Of a stretch of 64,000 nucleotides of DNA, positions 42,212-53,410 are shown in pieces. Position numbers and translations under genes: made by a program. Source of the DNA: Tomitella cavernea (GTDB lineage Bacteria; Actinomycetota; Actinomycetes; Mycobacteriales; Mycobacteriaceae); NCBI RefSeq assembly GCF_016599145.1, contig NZ_JAENKO010000005.1, positions 1-64,000 on the forward strand, in the 5' to 3' direction. The notes under the pieces are model-generated. The model saw only the letters and a program-made list of their open reading frames with translations. It was not told the origin of the DNA and did not search any database. Every line of letters starts with the position of its first letter. Position 1 is the stretch's first letter.

Positions 42212-43660
42212 TCGACTACCCGAGGTTCCGAGGCCGAACGCCGGCAGCGGCTGCTTGCCGGTGCCACAGCGACCCTGCGATCGCTCTCGGAAACCCTGTC
42301 CGGATTGGGCGGTAGGTTCTCCGAGCGCGGACATCGGTTGTACCTGGTGGGTGGCAGTGTCCGCGATGCCGTGCTGGGCAGGCTGGGCACGGACCTCGAT
42401 TTCACCACCGACGCCCGCCCGGACCAGGTCCAGGAAATCCTGTCGGGCTGGGCGGAGGCCCAGTGGGACACCGGCATCGCGTTCGGGACGATCAGCGCGG
42501 TCCGCGCAGGTTGGCAGATCGAGGTGACCACTTTCCGCGCGGACAAGTATGACCGTGTGAGCCGCAATCCGGCTGTCACGTACGGTGAGAGCCTCGAGGA
42601 CGACCTGGTCCGGCGTGACTTCACCGTCAACGCGATGGCGGTGCGGGTGGACGGCGACGGGACGCTGGAGTTCGTCGATCCGCTCGGGGGGATCGACCAG
42701 CTGCTCGCCGGCGTGCTGGATACGCCCGCCCGGCCCGAGGACTCCTTCGACGACGATCCTCTGCGGATGCTGCGCGCGGCCCGCTTCGTCGCGCAGCTGG
42801 GGTTCACGCCGACGCCCCGGGTGATCGAGGCGATGACGGCCATGGCAGGGCAACTGGAGCGGATCACTGTCGAACGGATCCGGGCGGAGCTCGACAAGCT
42901 GATGCTCGGTGAGCATGCGGTGGAGGGCGTCGACCTGCTCTGCCGCACGGGCTTGGCCGAGTATGTGATCCCCGAGGTTCCGGCGATGCAGCTGGAGATC
43001 GACGAGCACCATCAGCACAAGGACGTCTACCGGCACTCCCTCACCGTCCTGCAGCAGGCGATGGACCTCGAGGACGGGGATCCGGACCTCGTGCTGCGGC
43101 TTGCGGCTTTGTTCCATGACATCGGCAAGCCGGCCACCAAGCGCAACGAGCCGGGCGGGGCCGTGAGCTTCCACCACCACGAGGTGGTGGGAGCGAAGAT
43201 GACCCGCAAGCGGATGCGCGCGCTGAAGTACTCGAAGAAGCTGATCGAGGACGTCTCGACGCTCGTTTTCCTGCACCTGCGCTTCCACGGGTACGGCAGT
43301 GGCGAGTGGACCGACTCTGCCGTGCGCAGGTACGTCAACGACGCCGGCGTGCTGTTGCCGCGCCTGCACAAGCTCGTGCGCGCCGACTGCACGACCCGCA
43401 ACAAGCGACGGGCGGCGCGGCTGCAGGCGACGTACGACGATCTGGAACTCCGGATCGCCGCCATCGCAGAGGCGGAGGATCTCGCGCGGGTGCGTCCCGA
43501 CCTCGATGGAAACGCGATCATGGAGCTGCTGGGCATCGGACCCGGCCGGGAGGTCGGCGCGGCGTGGCGGTTCCTCAAGGAGCTGCGGCTGGAGCGCGGC
43601 CCGCTCCCCCGGGACGAAGCGGAACGCGAGCTGCTCGACTGGTGGGCGCGCCGCACCTGA
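42209..43660 (+). CDS. pcnA: CCA tRNA nucleotidyltransferase
   Basis: A 483-residue class-II nucleotidyltransferase that adds or repairs the CCA end of tRNAs, which the tRNA genes here do not encode. The GGSVRD motif and the metal-binding DLDF lie in [34 protein letters not shown] follows, and a C-terminal HD domain is shown by [11 protein letters not shown]. The GTG at 42209 is preferred over an ATG nine codons earlier because the -10 element lies between them. Confidence 0.95.
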   Translation: MSTTRGSEAERRQRLLAGATATLRSLSETLSGLGGRFSERGHRLYLVGGSVRDAVLGRLGTDLDFTTDARPDQVQEILSGWAEAQWDTGIAFGTISAVRAGWQIEVTTFRADKYDRVSRNPAVTYGESLEDDLVRRDFTVNAMAVRVDGDGTLEFVDPLGGIDQLLAGVLDTPARPEDSFDDDPLRMLRAARFVAQLGFTPTPRVIEAMTAMAGQLERITVERIRAELDKLMLGEHAVEGVDLLCRTGLAEYVIPEVPAMQLEIDEHHQHKDVYRHSLTVLQQAMDLEDGDPDLVLRLAALFHDIGKPATKRNEPGGAVSFHHHEVVGAKMTRKRMRALKYSKKLIEDVSTLVFLHLRFHGYGSGEWTDSAVRRYVNDAGVLLPRLHKLVRADCTTRNKRRAARLQATYDDLELRIAAIAEAEDLARVRPDLDGNAIMELLGIGPGREVGAAWRFLKELRLERGPLPRDEAERELLDWWARRT

Positions 43661-43669
43661 CGGCCCCGT

Positions 43670-43683
43670 GTTTCACGTGAAAC
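43670..43683. other. parS site (perfect)
   Basis: Exact GTTTCACGTGAAAC nine bases after the pcnA stop codon, the rightmost perfect copy in the window, about 24 kb from oriC. Confidence 0.93.
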
Positions 43684-43776
43684 CGTCCGGTCGGTCGGCC
43701 CCAGTGGGTCGCGGTGTCCCGCACCGTCGATCGTTCTTCGTCTCGGGCGGGCTCTGAACGGCATTAGGCTGTGGTT

Positions 43777-44673
43777 ATGAGCAACTCGCCCGAAGGAACT
43801 GCACGACGGATCGTCCTGCTGGGTGCGGCGGGCGCGACGGGCCGATCGGCGCTCGAGGCGCTCAGACACGCCGGTTACGAGGTGGAGGCGCACAGCCGCC
43901 GGGTGGGGACCGGGGCCGCATTGCCGCGCTCGGACGACGGCGGCGTGCGCTGGGTCGGCGGCGACTTGCTAGGGGACGGAGCGCACCTGCGCCGCGTGCT
44001 GGACGGTGCGGACGCGGTGGTCGACATGCGTGTGGCGCTGCCGACATCGCTGCGGAACGCGGGCGCCATACGGCAGTACCGGGCGGTGCGGGACGGGGGC
44101 GTGCGGGCGCTGGTCGACGCGGCCCTGCAGTTCCGGATCCCCCGGATCGTGCACGACACCATCACCATGATCTACCGCGATGGCGGGGACGCCTGGCTGA
44201 ACGAGTCGAGTCCGGTCGAGGCGCCCGGCCCGATGCGCGCGAACCTCGCGGGTGAAGCGCACGTGCGCCGCTTCACGGAGGGCGGCGGGACGGGGGTGAG
44301 TCTCCGGCTCGGGCAGGTGCACGGTGCTCCCGCCGACGACCCGATGATGGCGATGATCGAATCGGTCGCCCGCCGCGGATGGTTCGCGCTGGCCGGGCGA
44401 GACGGCTCCTACCTGTCCTCGATCGCACTGTCGGATGTCGGTCGCGCCGTGGTGGCGGCGCTGGACGCCCCCGCCGGCCTCTACAACGTGGCCGAGGAGC
44501 CGCGCACCCGTGGCGAATGGCGTCGCGAGATCGCCCGGCGCGTGGGCCGCGACGACCTGCATGCACTCCCCGGCCTGGTGGCTGGCCCGCTGGGACGCTC
44601 ACAGCGCGTCTCCAGTGCGCGTTTCACCGACGCGACCGGGTGGGAGCCGCAGGCCGAGCCGTTCGGGGCCTGA
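43777..44673 (+). CDS. NAD(P)-dependent epimerase/dehydratase-like protein
   Basis: A 298-residue Rossmann-fold protein. The cofactor loop GAAGATG is at about residues 16-22, and a second acidic strand DLLGDGAHL follows. The Tyr-x3-Lys pair of classical epimerases is not obvious, so it may be an atypical SDR or NmrA-like protein. The start was set at the ATG six bases after a TAGGCT -10 element, which suggests a leaderless mRNA. Substrate unknown. Confidence 0.78.
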   Translation: MSNSPEGTARRIVLLGAAGATGRSALEALRHAGYEVEAHSRRVGTGAALPRSDDGGVRWVGGDLLGDGAHLRRVLDGADAVVDMRVALPTSLRNAGAIRQYRAVRDGGVRALVDAALQFRIPRIVHDTITMIYRDGGDAWLNESSPVEAPGPMRANLAGEAHVRRFTEGGGTGVSLRLGQVHGAPADDPMMAMIESVARRGWFALAGRDGSYLSSIALSDVGRAVVAALDAPAGLYNVAEEPRTRGEWRREIARRVGRDDLHALPGLVAGPLGRSQRVSSARFTDATGWEPQAEPFGA

Positions 44674-44757
44674 GCGGAACCACCTCCCGCTCCGGCACGT
44701 CCTAGTGGCAGGGGACGTGCGGCATCGCCGGCCGCGTGCGTGAGGACGGGGGCGTGA

Positions 44758-45396
44758 GTGGACATCACCTATGCATTCGGTACGGGGGACGGCGAGCTCA
44801 CGGAATGGTCGACACCGGCGGGCCTGGACGTGGACGGTGACGGCACGGTGGACGCCGTGGAGCTGGATTTCGACGGCGACGGTCTGATCGACGACGCCAT
44901 GTGGGATTCGGACGCGGACGGGGTCGCGGACACCACCTGCCTGGACGTCGCCGACGGCGCAGGCGGGGGTGAACGGTGGTTCGTCGACGCCACGGGTGAC
45001 GGAACCTGGGCCACGGAGATCCCGGTGGAGCGCGGGGCCGGAGGGCCCGGCGGACCGCAGACGCCGGCCGAGCGGGACCGCGTCGTAGGGACGGCCGGGG
45101 GCCCGGACCACCCCGGTGCCGGCGCAGGCCGCGGTGGGGATGGCAGCTCCGGCCGGCAGCACGACGGTCGACTTCTCGTCGATTCCGACGGCGACGGCGT
45201 TCCGGACACGCAGCTCGCGGACTCCGACGGCGACGGCTATCTCGACACCGCGGCGCCGGCGATAACGCCGCCGGCAGCGCCGCCACCACTGTCGGAGGGT
45301 TCCGGGTCCGCCGCCATGGCGATGCTCAGCGGGCTGGCCGCCGTGTCCGGTGCAGGCTCCGGAGGCACTGGCTCCTGGGGTGTCGGCGTGCGCTGA
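44758..45396 (+). CDS. Aspartate-rich repeat protein, calcium-binding type
   Basis: A 212-residue protein with repeated DxDGDG motifs in two blocks: DVDGDGTVDAVELDFDGDGLIDD (residues 24-46) and DSDGDGVPDTQLADSDGDGYLD near 142-163, resembling thrombospondin type-3 or dockerin-like calcium loops. A Gly- and Pro-rich linker separates them, and the C-terminus is Ala-, Gly- and Ser-rich. There is no signal peptide. Related proteins stand near pcnA in other Mycobacteriales; their role is unknown. The GTG start has only a weak ribosome site. Confidence 0.72.
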   Translation: MDITYAFGTGDGELTEWSTPAGLDVDGDGTVDAVELDFDGDGLIDDAMWDSDADGVADTTCLDVADGAGGGERWFVDATGDGTWATEIPVERGAGGPGGPQTPAERDRVVGTAGGPDHPGAGAGRGGDGSSGRQHDGRLLVDSDGDGVPDTQLADSDGDGYLDTAAPAITPPAAPPPLSEGSGSAAMAMLSGLAAVSGAGSGGTGSWGVGVR

Positions 45397-45462
45397 GGAC
45401 GCGTGCGATTCACGCGCGCGGATCACCGCGCCGCTGCGGCGGATCAGTGCCAAGATGGCAGT

Positions 45463-46068
45463 GTGACGTATCCAGCTGATGGAGAGGGACGCCAGGAATC
45501 GCCGGTCGCACAGGTGGGCCCGGGAAGCCTGCTCGTGTCCGGAACCCATCTGACGGAGCCGGTCTTCCGCCGCAGCGTGATCTACGTGATCGAGAACAAC
45601 GACGGCGGAACGCTCGGCATGGTCCTCAATCGTCCCAGCGAGACGCCGCTGGTCGACGGCCTGCCGGAGTGGTCCGCGGTCTGCTCCCCCGCCAAAGTGT
45701 TCCACCTGGGCGGCCCGGTGAAGCTGGACGGCGCGTTGTGTCTGGGGGTTCTCCGGCGCGGCGCCGGCATCGACGATGTCGACGGGATCACCCGGGTCGA
45801 TGGGCGGGTGGTGCTCATCGACGTCGCGGCGGAACCGCTCGACGTGGCGCCGCTGGTGGAGGGCGCGCGCATCTTCGTCGGCTACTCGGGGTGGACCTTC
45901 GGGCAGCTCGACGGGGAGCTGCTGCGCGACGACTGGATGGTGTTCACCTCGCGGCCGGGCGACATCATCGCGCCCCCACAGGTGGACTTGTGGGGGCGCG
46001 TGCTCCGGCGGCAACCCCAGCCGTGGGCGATGCTCGCGACGCACCCCATCGACGTCGAGCGGAACTGA
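45463..46068 (+). CDS. YqgE/AlgH family protein
   Basis: A 201-residue UPF0301 protein. Diagnostic segments: GSLLVSGTHLTEPVFRRSVIYV, GMVLNRPSE, FHLGGPV, FVGYSGWTFGQLDGEL and DDWMVF. Biochemical function is unsettled. The GTG at 45463 lies six bases after a CAAGAT -10-like element, so a leaderless transcript is likely; the longer frame upstream shows no family similarity. Confidence 0.92.
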   Translation: MTYPADGEGRQESPVAQVGPGSLLVSGTHLTEPVFRRSVIYVIENNDGGTLGMVLNRPSETPLVDGLPEWSAVCSPAKVFHLGGPVKLDGALCLGVLRRGAGIDDVDGITRVDGRVVLIDVAAEPLDVAPLVEGARIFVGYSGWTFGQLDGELLRDDWMVFTSRPGDIIAPPQVDLWGRVLRRQPQPWAMLATHPIDVERN

Positions 46069-46096
46069 AACTTCGCCGGAACCCGGCGAGGCCGGC

Positions 46097-46855
46097 CTAC
46101 CGCTGCCCGGCGCGCGCGGCGGTGTCGTTCATCAGCGTTGCCGCGGTCTGCCGGAGGTGATCGAGCACCTCCGGCGGCAAGGCCTCGGTGGACGGCTGGT
46201 GGACCATGACCCGGATCGAGGTCCCGTCCACCTCCTCGGCGGTGAGGATCGTCGTGACGTTGCCTGCGTCGCCCACGGACTGCGTGCGGGTGATGCCCAG
46301 CGGCTCCTCCCCCGTCGCACCGGCGGGCGCGAAGGTCTCGGTGGTGACGTCGGTGGCTGTGCCGTCGACCTGCACCGTCACCTGGCCGCATCGATCGAGG
46401 GACGAGCGGAACGCGTCGAGCGAGGGGTCGTCGCGTGAGACGATCACGCCGATCTTGGTGCCCTGGTCCTCGTTGCCGGCCGCCACCATCGCGGTGGCCG
46501 CGGGGTCGAGACCGGCGGTGAGGTCGAGGGTGTCCTTGCACTCGGCAGGGTCCACCACCTGCGACTTCGCCTTGTCGCGCACCTGGCTGAGCGTCGCGTC
46601 CAGCTGGGCGGTCGTTACCGGGGCGGCCACGAACCCCTCGCCGAAGGCGTCCTGCTCCGGCAGAAGCGCACGCAGCTCCCCGGAACCGGCCTGCGCCCCG
46701 GCCGCGGTCGTGGCGGCCGTGCCGGTCGCGCTCCCGGCGGGGCCGGAATCGGCGTCCGCACCCGACGAGCACGCGCCGAGTGCACCGGCGAGCGCCAGCG
46801 TGGACGCTGCGGATACGGCTGCGACGAGGAATCGTCCGTCCCGGGTGGTGATCAT
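46097..46855 (-). CDS. Putative lipoprotein
   Basis: A 252-residue exported protein with a lipobox (LAGALGAC, Cys about residue 29) and a Ser-, Gly- and Thr-rich spacer typical of lipoproteins of mycolate bacteria. The rest (LLPEQDAFGEGFVAAPVT, CGQVTVQVDGTATDVTTETF) resembles sensor-type lipoprotein domains such as the extracellular part of PknH, and two more cysteines could form a disulfide. GGGGA lies before the ATG at 46855. Ligand unknown. Confidence 0.8.
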   Translation of the reverse strand: MITTRDGRFLVAAVSAASTLALAGALGACSSGADADSGPAGSATGTAATTAAGAQAGSGELRALLPEQDAFGEGFVAAPVTTAQLDATLSQVRDKAKSQVVDPAECKDTLDLTAGLDPAATAMVAAGNEDQGTKIGVIVSRDDPSLDAFRSSLDRCGQVTVQVDGTATDVTTETFAPAGATGEEPLGITRTQSVGDAGNVTTILTAEEVDGTSIRVMVHQPSTEALPPEVLDHLRQTAATLMNDTAARAGQR

Positions 46856-46955
46856 CGTTCCCCCTGCTGTTCGACTCGCCCGCGGTGTGACGGACGGCAT
46901 AACGATACCGACGGGCCCAGCGCCGGCCGGGGGCAGGCCCGCCGGGCGGTGCGGA

Positions 46956-47146
46956 TCAGCTCCGGGTGCCGCGGTCCGCCAGCGCGTTGGCGGCGGCCGC
47001 GAACTCGCCGGCGCGGTCGGTGGTCACTGTGATGGTGTCGCCGGATGCGGTGCGGTCGCCGGGATCCGCGGACGGTGGTCGCGCAGCAGCGCCACGCCGG
47101 CGAGCCCCACGACGAGACCGGTGAGGACGCCCGCCCCTATCGACAA
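46956..47146 (-). pseudogene. Small membrane protein, apparently frameshifted
   Basis: A TTG-initiated frame encodes one membrane helix (LSIGAGVLTGLVVGLAGVALLRDHR) and then stops at 47024. A neighbouring frame carries on with protein-like sequence, SADPGDRTASGDTITVTTDR then AGEFAAAANALADRGTRS, to a stop at 46956-46958. One missing base near 47070 would join them into about 64 residues. Sequencing error, decay or programmed shift are all open. It is the fourth ORF of the unit starting with the SdpI-like gene. Confidence 0.45.
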
Positions 47147-47151
47147 GGTGC

Positions 47152-47268
47152 TCAGGCGCGCAGCCGGTCGATCCACACCGCGGTGAGCGCCACCGTGACC
47201 GCGGCGGCGAGGACAGGGAAGCCCAGGCCGAAGGCGGCTCCCGCCGGGTCGGCGCGCCTGACGCTCAT
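47152..47268 (-). CDS. 38-residue single-helix membrane peptide
   Basis: MSVRRADPAGAAFGLGFPVL continues with one hydrophobic helix and ends VWIDRLRA. Its ATG overlaps the stop codon of the transporter gene by four bases (ATGA), a sign of coupled translation, so it is likely real despite its size. It may be a small partner subunit of the transporter. Confidence 0.55.
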   Translation of the reverse strand: MSVRRADPAGAAFGLGFPVLAAAVTVALTAVWIDRLRA

Positions 47269-48254
47269 CCTTCGGCCACGGCCAGACGGTCGGATTTCTC
47301 GGCGAACTTGGGTGCGAGCATCGCGCACACCACGAGCTGGATCTGGTGGAAGATCATCAGCGGCAGGACGATCAGGCCCACCGTGCCACCGGAGAACAGC
47401 ACGGTGGCCATCGGCAGGCCGCTCGCCAGCGACTTCTTGGAACCGCAGAAGATGATGACGATCTGGTCCGGCCAGGAGAAGCCCATCGCGCGTCCCGCGA
47501 AAGCGGTCACCCCCAGCACGAAAGCGAGCATGGCGCAGGACAGGCCGACGACGATGAAGATCTGCGCCGCAGAGGTGGACGACCAGATGTGCGCGTTCAT
47601 CCCCTCGCTGAAGGCGGCGTAGACCACCAGCAGGATCGAACCGCGGTCGACGATCTTGATGGGGGCCGAGTACCGCTGCAGGAAACCCACCAGCCAGGGC
47701 CGCAGCAGCTGACCGGCGATGAACGGCACCAGCAGCTGCAGGATGATCTCGACGATCGCGTCGGCGTGGAGACCGCCGGACCCGGTGGTCTCCATCAGCC
47801 ACAACACCAGCGCGGGCGTGAGGAAGACGCCGATGATGTTCGAGAACGATGCGCTGACGATGGAACCCGCCACATTGCCCTTGGCGATCGACGTGAACGC
47901 GATGGACGACTGCACCGTCGACGGCACGAGGCACAGGAACAGCAGACCCATGTAGAGGTCGTCGGTGAGTATGCCGGGCGCCAGCGGCCGCATCGCGAGC
48001 CCCATCAATGGGAACAGCACGAAGGTGACGGCGAGCACGGTCAGGTGCAGCCGCCAGTGCGTGAACCCCTCCAGCGCCTCGCGCGGGGACAGCCGCGCGC
48101 CGTAGAGCAGGAACAGCAGGCCTATCGCGATCTTCACGGCCCAATCGAGTACCTCGGCGCCCGCTCCGGAGGCGGGGAGCAGGCTCGCCAGGATCACCAT
48201 GCCGAAGATCGCGGCGACGAAACCGTCGATGTTCAGGCGTTTGAGCAGCTTCAT
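47265..48254 (-). CDS. Bile acid:sodium symporter-like transporter (SBF-like, SLC10A7 type)
   Basis: A 329-residue protein with about ten membrane helices. LVPSTVQSSIAFTSIAKGNVAGSIVSASFSNI and CGSKKSLASGLPMA are the conserved crossover motifs of SBF-like transporters. The natural substrate in bacteria is unknown. It begins at the ATG 48254, 43 bases after the SdpI-like gene, and is coupled to a 38-residue membrane ORF downstream. Confidence 0.9.
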   Translation of the reverse strand: MKLLKRLNIDGFVAAIFGMVILASLLPASGAGAEVLDWAVKIAIGLLFLLYGARLSPREALEGFTHWRLHLTVLAVTFVLFPLMGLAMRPLAPGILTDDLYMGLLFLCLVPSTVQSSIAFTSIAKGNVAGSIVSASFSNIIGVFLTPALVLWLMETTGSGGLHADAIVEIILQLLVPFIAGQLLRPWLVGFLQRYSAPIKIVDRGSILLVVYAAFSEGMNAHIWSSTSAAQIFIVVGLSCAMLAFVLGVTAFAGRAMGFSWPDQIVIIFCGSKKSLASGLPMATVLFSGGTVGLIVLPLMIFHQIQLVVCAMLAPKFAEKSDRLAVAEG

Positions 48255-48297
48255 ACGGCGGACCGGCGAGGACGGTGCGATCTGCGGCCGATCAGCA

Positions 48298-48714
48298 TCA
48301 GTGCACGGCGGATGCGCACGAGTCCTGCAGGGCGCACGCGCCGCAGGAGTGCCCGCACGGGCCGCCGTCGGCGGGCGGCATGGCCGCCGCGACCCGCTGC
48401 GCAATGCCGGCCCCCACCGCGGTGAGCACCACCGCGACCACCGGCGCGGCGATGACGACGAACAGCGCGGCGGCGTCGCCGAGCAGCAGACCACCGCACG
48501 CGCCGAGCACCAGGACCGCCGCGGCGCCCAGCTGGGCGGGTGCGGCGACGCGGTTGGCGGCGCGGAAGGTGGCGTCGTCCCGCAGGGTCGCGTCGGTGCG
48601 CAGGCCCCACCACCGGTTGCGCGGAAGCCTGCCGGAGAGGGCCGCAGCGGCGACGGCGCCGAGTACGACGGCCAAGACGAGGAACACGATTGCAGCGATC
48701 ACCACGCGATTCAT
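48298..48714 (-). CDS. SdpI-family membrane protein with cysteine-rich tail
   Basis: A 138-residue protein: three hydrophobic helices and the SdpI family loop RNRWWGLRTDATLRDDATFRAAN. The last 20 residues contain four cysteines (120, 124, 127, 133) as CGHSCGACALQDSC, a possible metal or disulfide site not present in the immunity protein SdpI itself. SdpI gives immunity to a peptide toxin in Bacillus; here no toxin gene is visible. The ATG at 48714 is 133 bases from divergent leuS. Confidence 0.8.
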   Translation of the reverse strand: MNRVVIAAIVFLVLAVVLGAVAAAALSGRLPRNRWWGLRTDATLRDDATFRAANRVAAPAQLGAAAVLVLGACGGLLLGDAAALFVVIAAPVVAVVLTAVGAGIAQRVAAAMPPADGGPCGHSCGACALQDSCASAVH

Positions 48715-48846
48715 GGTATCCGACCGCTCGCCCACCGCCCATGCGGTGCGCCGGGCACCGCCGAACCGCCCGGCGCCCACCCTCTATCCTGGCGTATGCA
48801 GCGTGCCTGCAGTGACAGCCTGCAGCGTGTCGAGAACCCCGAGTAG

Positions 48847-51768
<2,922 letters not shown>

Positions 51769-51788
51769 GCCGCCCGGCCCGGTGACGG

Positions 51789-51849
51789 GTGAGCGCGTGC
51801 CTACGCTTCCGGGGCTGGAAGGAGCAGGCACGCGCTCACTGGTCGAAGC
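51789..51849. terminator. Bidirectional hairpin between leuS and the beta-propeller gene
   Basis: GTGAGCGCGTGCCT (51789-51802) and AGGCACGCGCTCAC (51836-51849) are a perfect 14-base inverted repeat; the 33-base interior has its own weak CTTCC/GGAAG pairing. It serves both convergent genes. Confidence 0.8.
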
Positions 51850-51875
51850 CGGTGGCCGCGCAGGGCCGGCCCGGG

Positions 51876-52790
51876 TCAGCCGACGCTGCCCAGGCTGCCG
51901 AACATGCCGCACAGGGACGCGAGCGAGCCGGTGCACGCCGGGTTCTCCGGCGTGTACACGGCGATGCCGACGGGGTGGTCGACGGCGGTGGAGATCACCC
52001 GATTGCCGGAACCGTCGAGGTGCATCGTGATGATCTGATCGGACTGATCTGCGGTGACGAAGAGCGACTCCCCGTCCGAAGCGATACCGGTGGGGCCGAC
52101 GATGCCGGTCGCGACGTTCTGAGGGTCGGAACCGTCGAGGTGCATCGCGACCACGGTTCCGTCGAGGTACCCGGTGACGAAGAGCCGATCACCGACCACG
52201 TCGAGATCTCGCGGTGTGTTGATCCGGTCCGTGATTACGGTCGGATCCTCTCCTGCGGTGGTCATGGAGACGATCTCATTGGCATCCGTATTGGCGACGT
52301 ACACCCTGCCGTCGTGCACCGCGATCCCCGTGTGGACGACGTTACCCGTCGCGATGGTCTCTCTGTCGGTTCCATCGGGAAGGGAGGAGAAGATCGTCCC
52401 GGAGGCGGTGTCGGCGACGTAGAGGCGTCCGCCGGCGGCCGCGATGCCCTCGGGTCCTGCCAGACCCGAAATCACGACGTGGGCAGGCGACCCGTCCAGG
52501 GGCACGGCGACGACATTGCCGTTCGTGAATGAGGCGACGTATGCCGTGTCGTCGATGATCGCCACGTCCTGCGGCCCGTCGAGCCCGGTAGCGTCGAGCG
52601 GCACGGCGCCGGAGCCGTCGAGGCCCATCATGGTGACGGTGCTGTTCTCCCAGCTGGTTGCGATGAGCGACGGTGCGGTGGGCAGCGGGTCTGCACCTGC
52701 CGCGGTGGCCGCGCCCGCGGCGACTCCGACGGCGAGTGCTGCGGCTGCGGCCAGACGGGCGGCGCGGCGTAAGCGGCGGTGTGAACGCAT
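51876..52790 (-). CDS. Secreted beta-propeller protein
   Basis: A 304-residue exported protein: an Arg-rich n-region, a hydrophobic core ([21 protein letters not shown]) and cleavage near residue 33. About six blade-like repeats of some 40 residues follow (GLDGPQDVAIIDDTAYVAS, GLAGPEGIAAAGGRLYVAD, NTPRDLDVVGDRLFVTG), as in NHL or YWTD propellers. It ends with a cysteine pair and GSLASLCGMFGSLGSVG. No catalytic residues were seen; a binding or surface role is likely. Confidence 0.85.
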   Translation of the reverse strand: MRSHRRLRRAARLAAAAALAVGVAAGAATAAGADPLPTAPSLIATSWENSTVTMMGLDGSGAVPLDATGLDGPQDVAIIDDTAYVASFTNGNVVAVPLDGSPAHVVISGLAGPEGIAAAGGRLYVADTASGTIFSSLPDGTDRETIATGNVVHTGIAVHDGRVYVANTDANEIVSMTTAGEDPTVITDRINTPRDLDVVGDRLFVTGYLDGTVVAMHLDGSDPQNVATGIVGPTGIASDGESLFVTADQSDQIITMHLDGSGNRVISTAVDHPVGIAVYTPENPACTGSLASLCGMFGSLGSVG

Positions 52791-53024
52791 AGCGGATCCT
52801 GACGTCGTTGAATAACACCTCCCGATCAGAATAGGCACTTCCTGCTGAGAGCGAATCCGCCAAATGGCGTAGACCGGACGGGCGCTTGATAACGATTACG
52901 ACACGGGTCGAATTGACGTGTACACGCCCGCACGGCGGGAGCGAGGGTGGCGGGACGACGATGCCCCTCGCGTACGCTCCGGTGGAACGAGTTCTCATTC
53001 CGTCGTCACCGTTGAGGAGCAGCC

Positions 53025-53399
53025 ATGGCGCCCGCACCCGAGGCCGTCCGCAAGACCATCGAGTCCTACATCACCGCCGTCACCACAGGCACCGTCGACG
53101 AGATCGTCGGCCTCTTCGCCCCGGGCGCCACGGTGGAGGATCCGGTGGGCAGCGGCGTGCGGGACACCGAGGAGTCGATCCGCGAGTTCTACAGTGTGGT
53201 CGCCGGCATGAAGCAGACGGGCGAGATCTACACGATCCGTATCGCCGGCAGCAGCGCGGCCTTCCACTTCCGCATCACCACGGAGGCGGGCGACCAGACG
53301 GTGCAGATCACGCCGATCGACGTGATGACCTTCGACGACGACGCGAAGATCACCAGCATGCGCGCGTACTGGGGTCCGGGGGACATGGTCGCCAAGTAG
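53025..53399 (+). CDS. SnoaL/NTF2-like protein (ketosteroid isomerase family)
   Basis: A 124-residue cone-shaped NTF2 fold: a helix (VRKTIESYITAVTTGTVDEIVGLFAPGATVEDPVGSG) and later strands (VQITPIDVMTFDDDAKITSMRAYWGP). Asp38-like and the final DDD residues stand where steroid delta-isomerases keep catalytic acids (VEDPVG; MTFDDD; MRAYWG). Steroid or polyketide chemistry is possible. AGGAG precedes the ATG. Confidence 0.85.
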   Translation: MAPAPEAVRKTIESYITAVTTGTVDEIVGLFAPGATVEDPVGSGVRDTEESIREFYSVVAGMKQTGEIYTIRIAGSSAAFHFRITTEAGDQTVQITPIDVMTFDDDAKITSMRAYWGPGDMVAK

Positions 53400-53410
53400 G
53401 CGCTTGCCGG

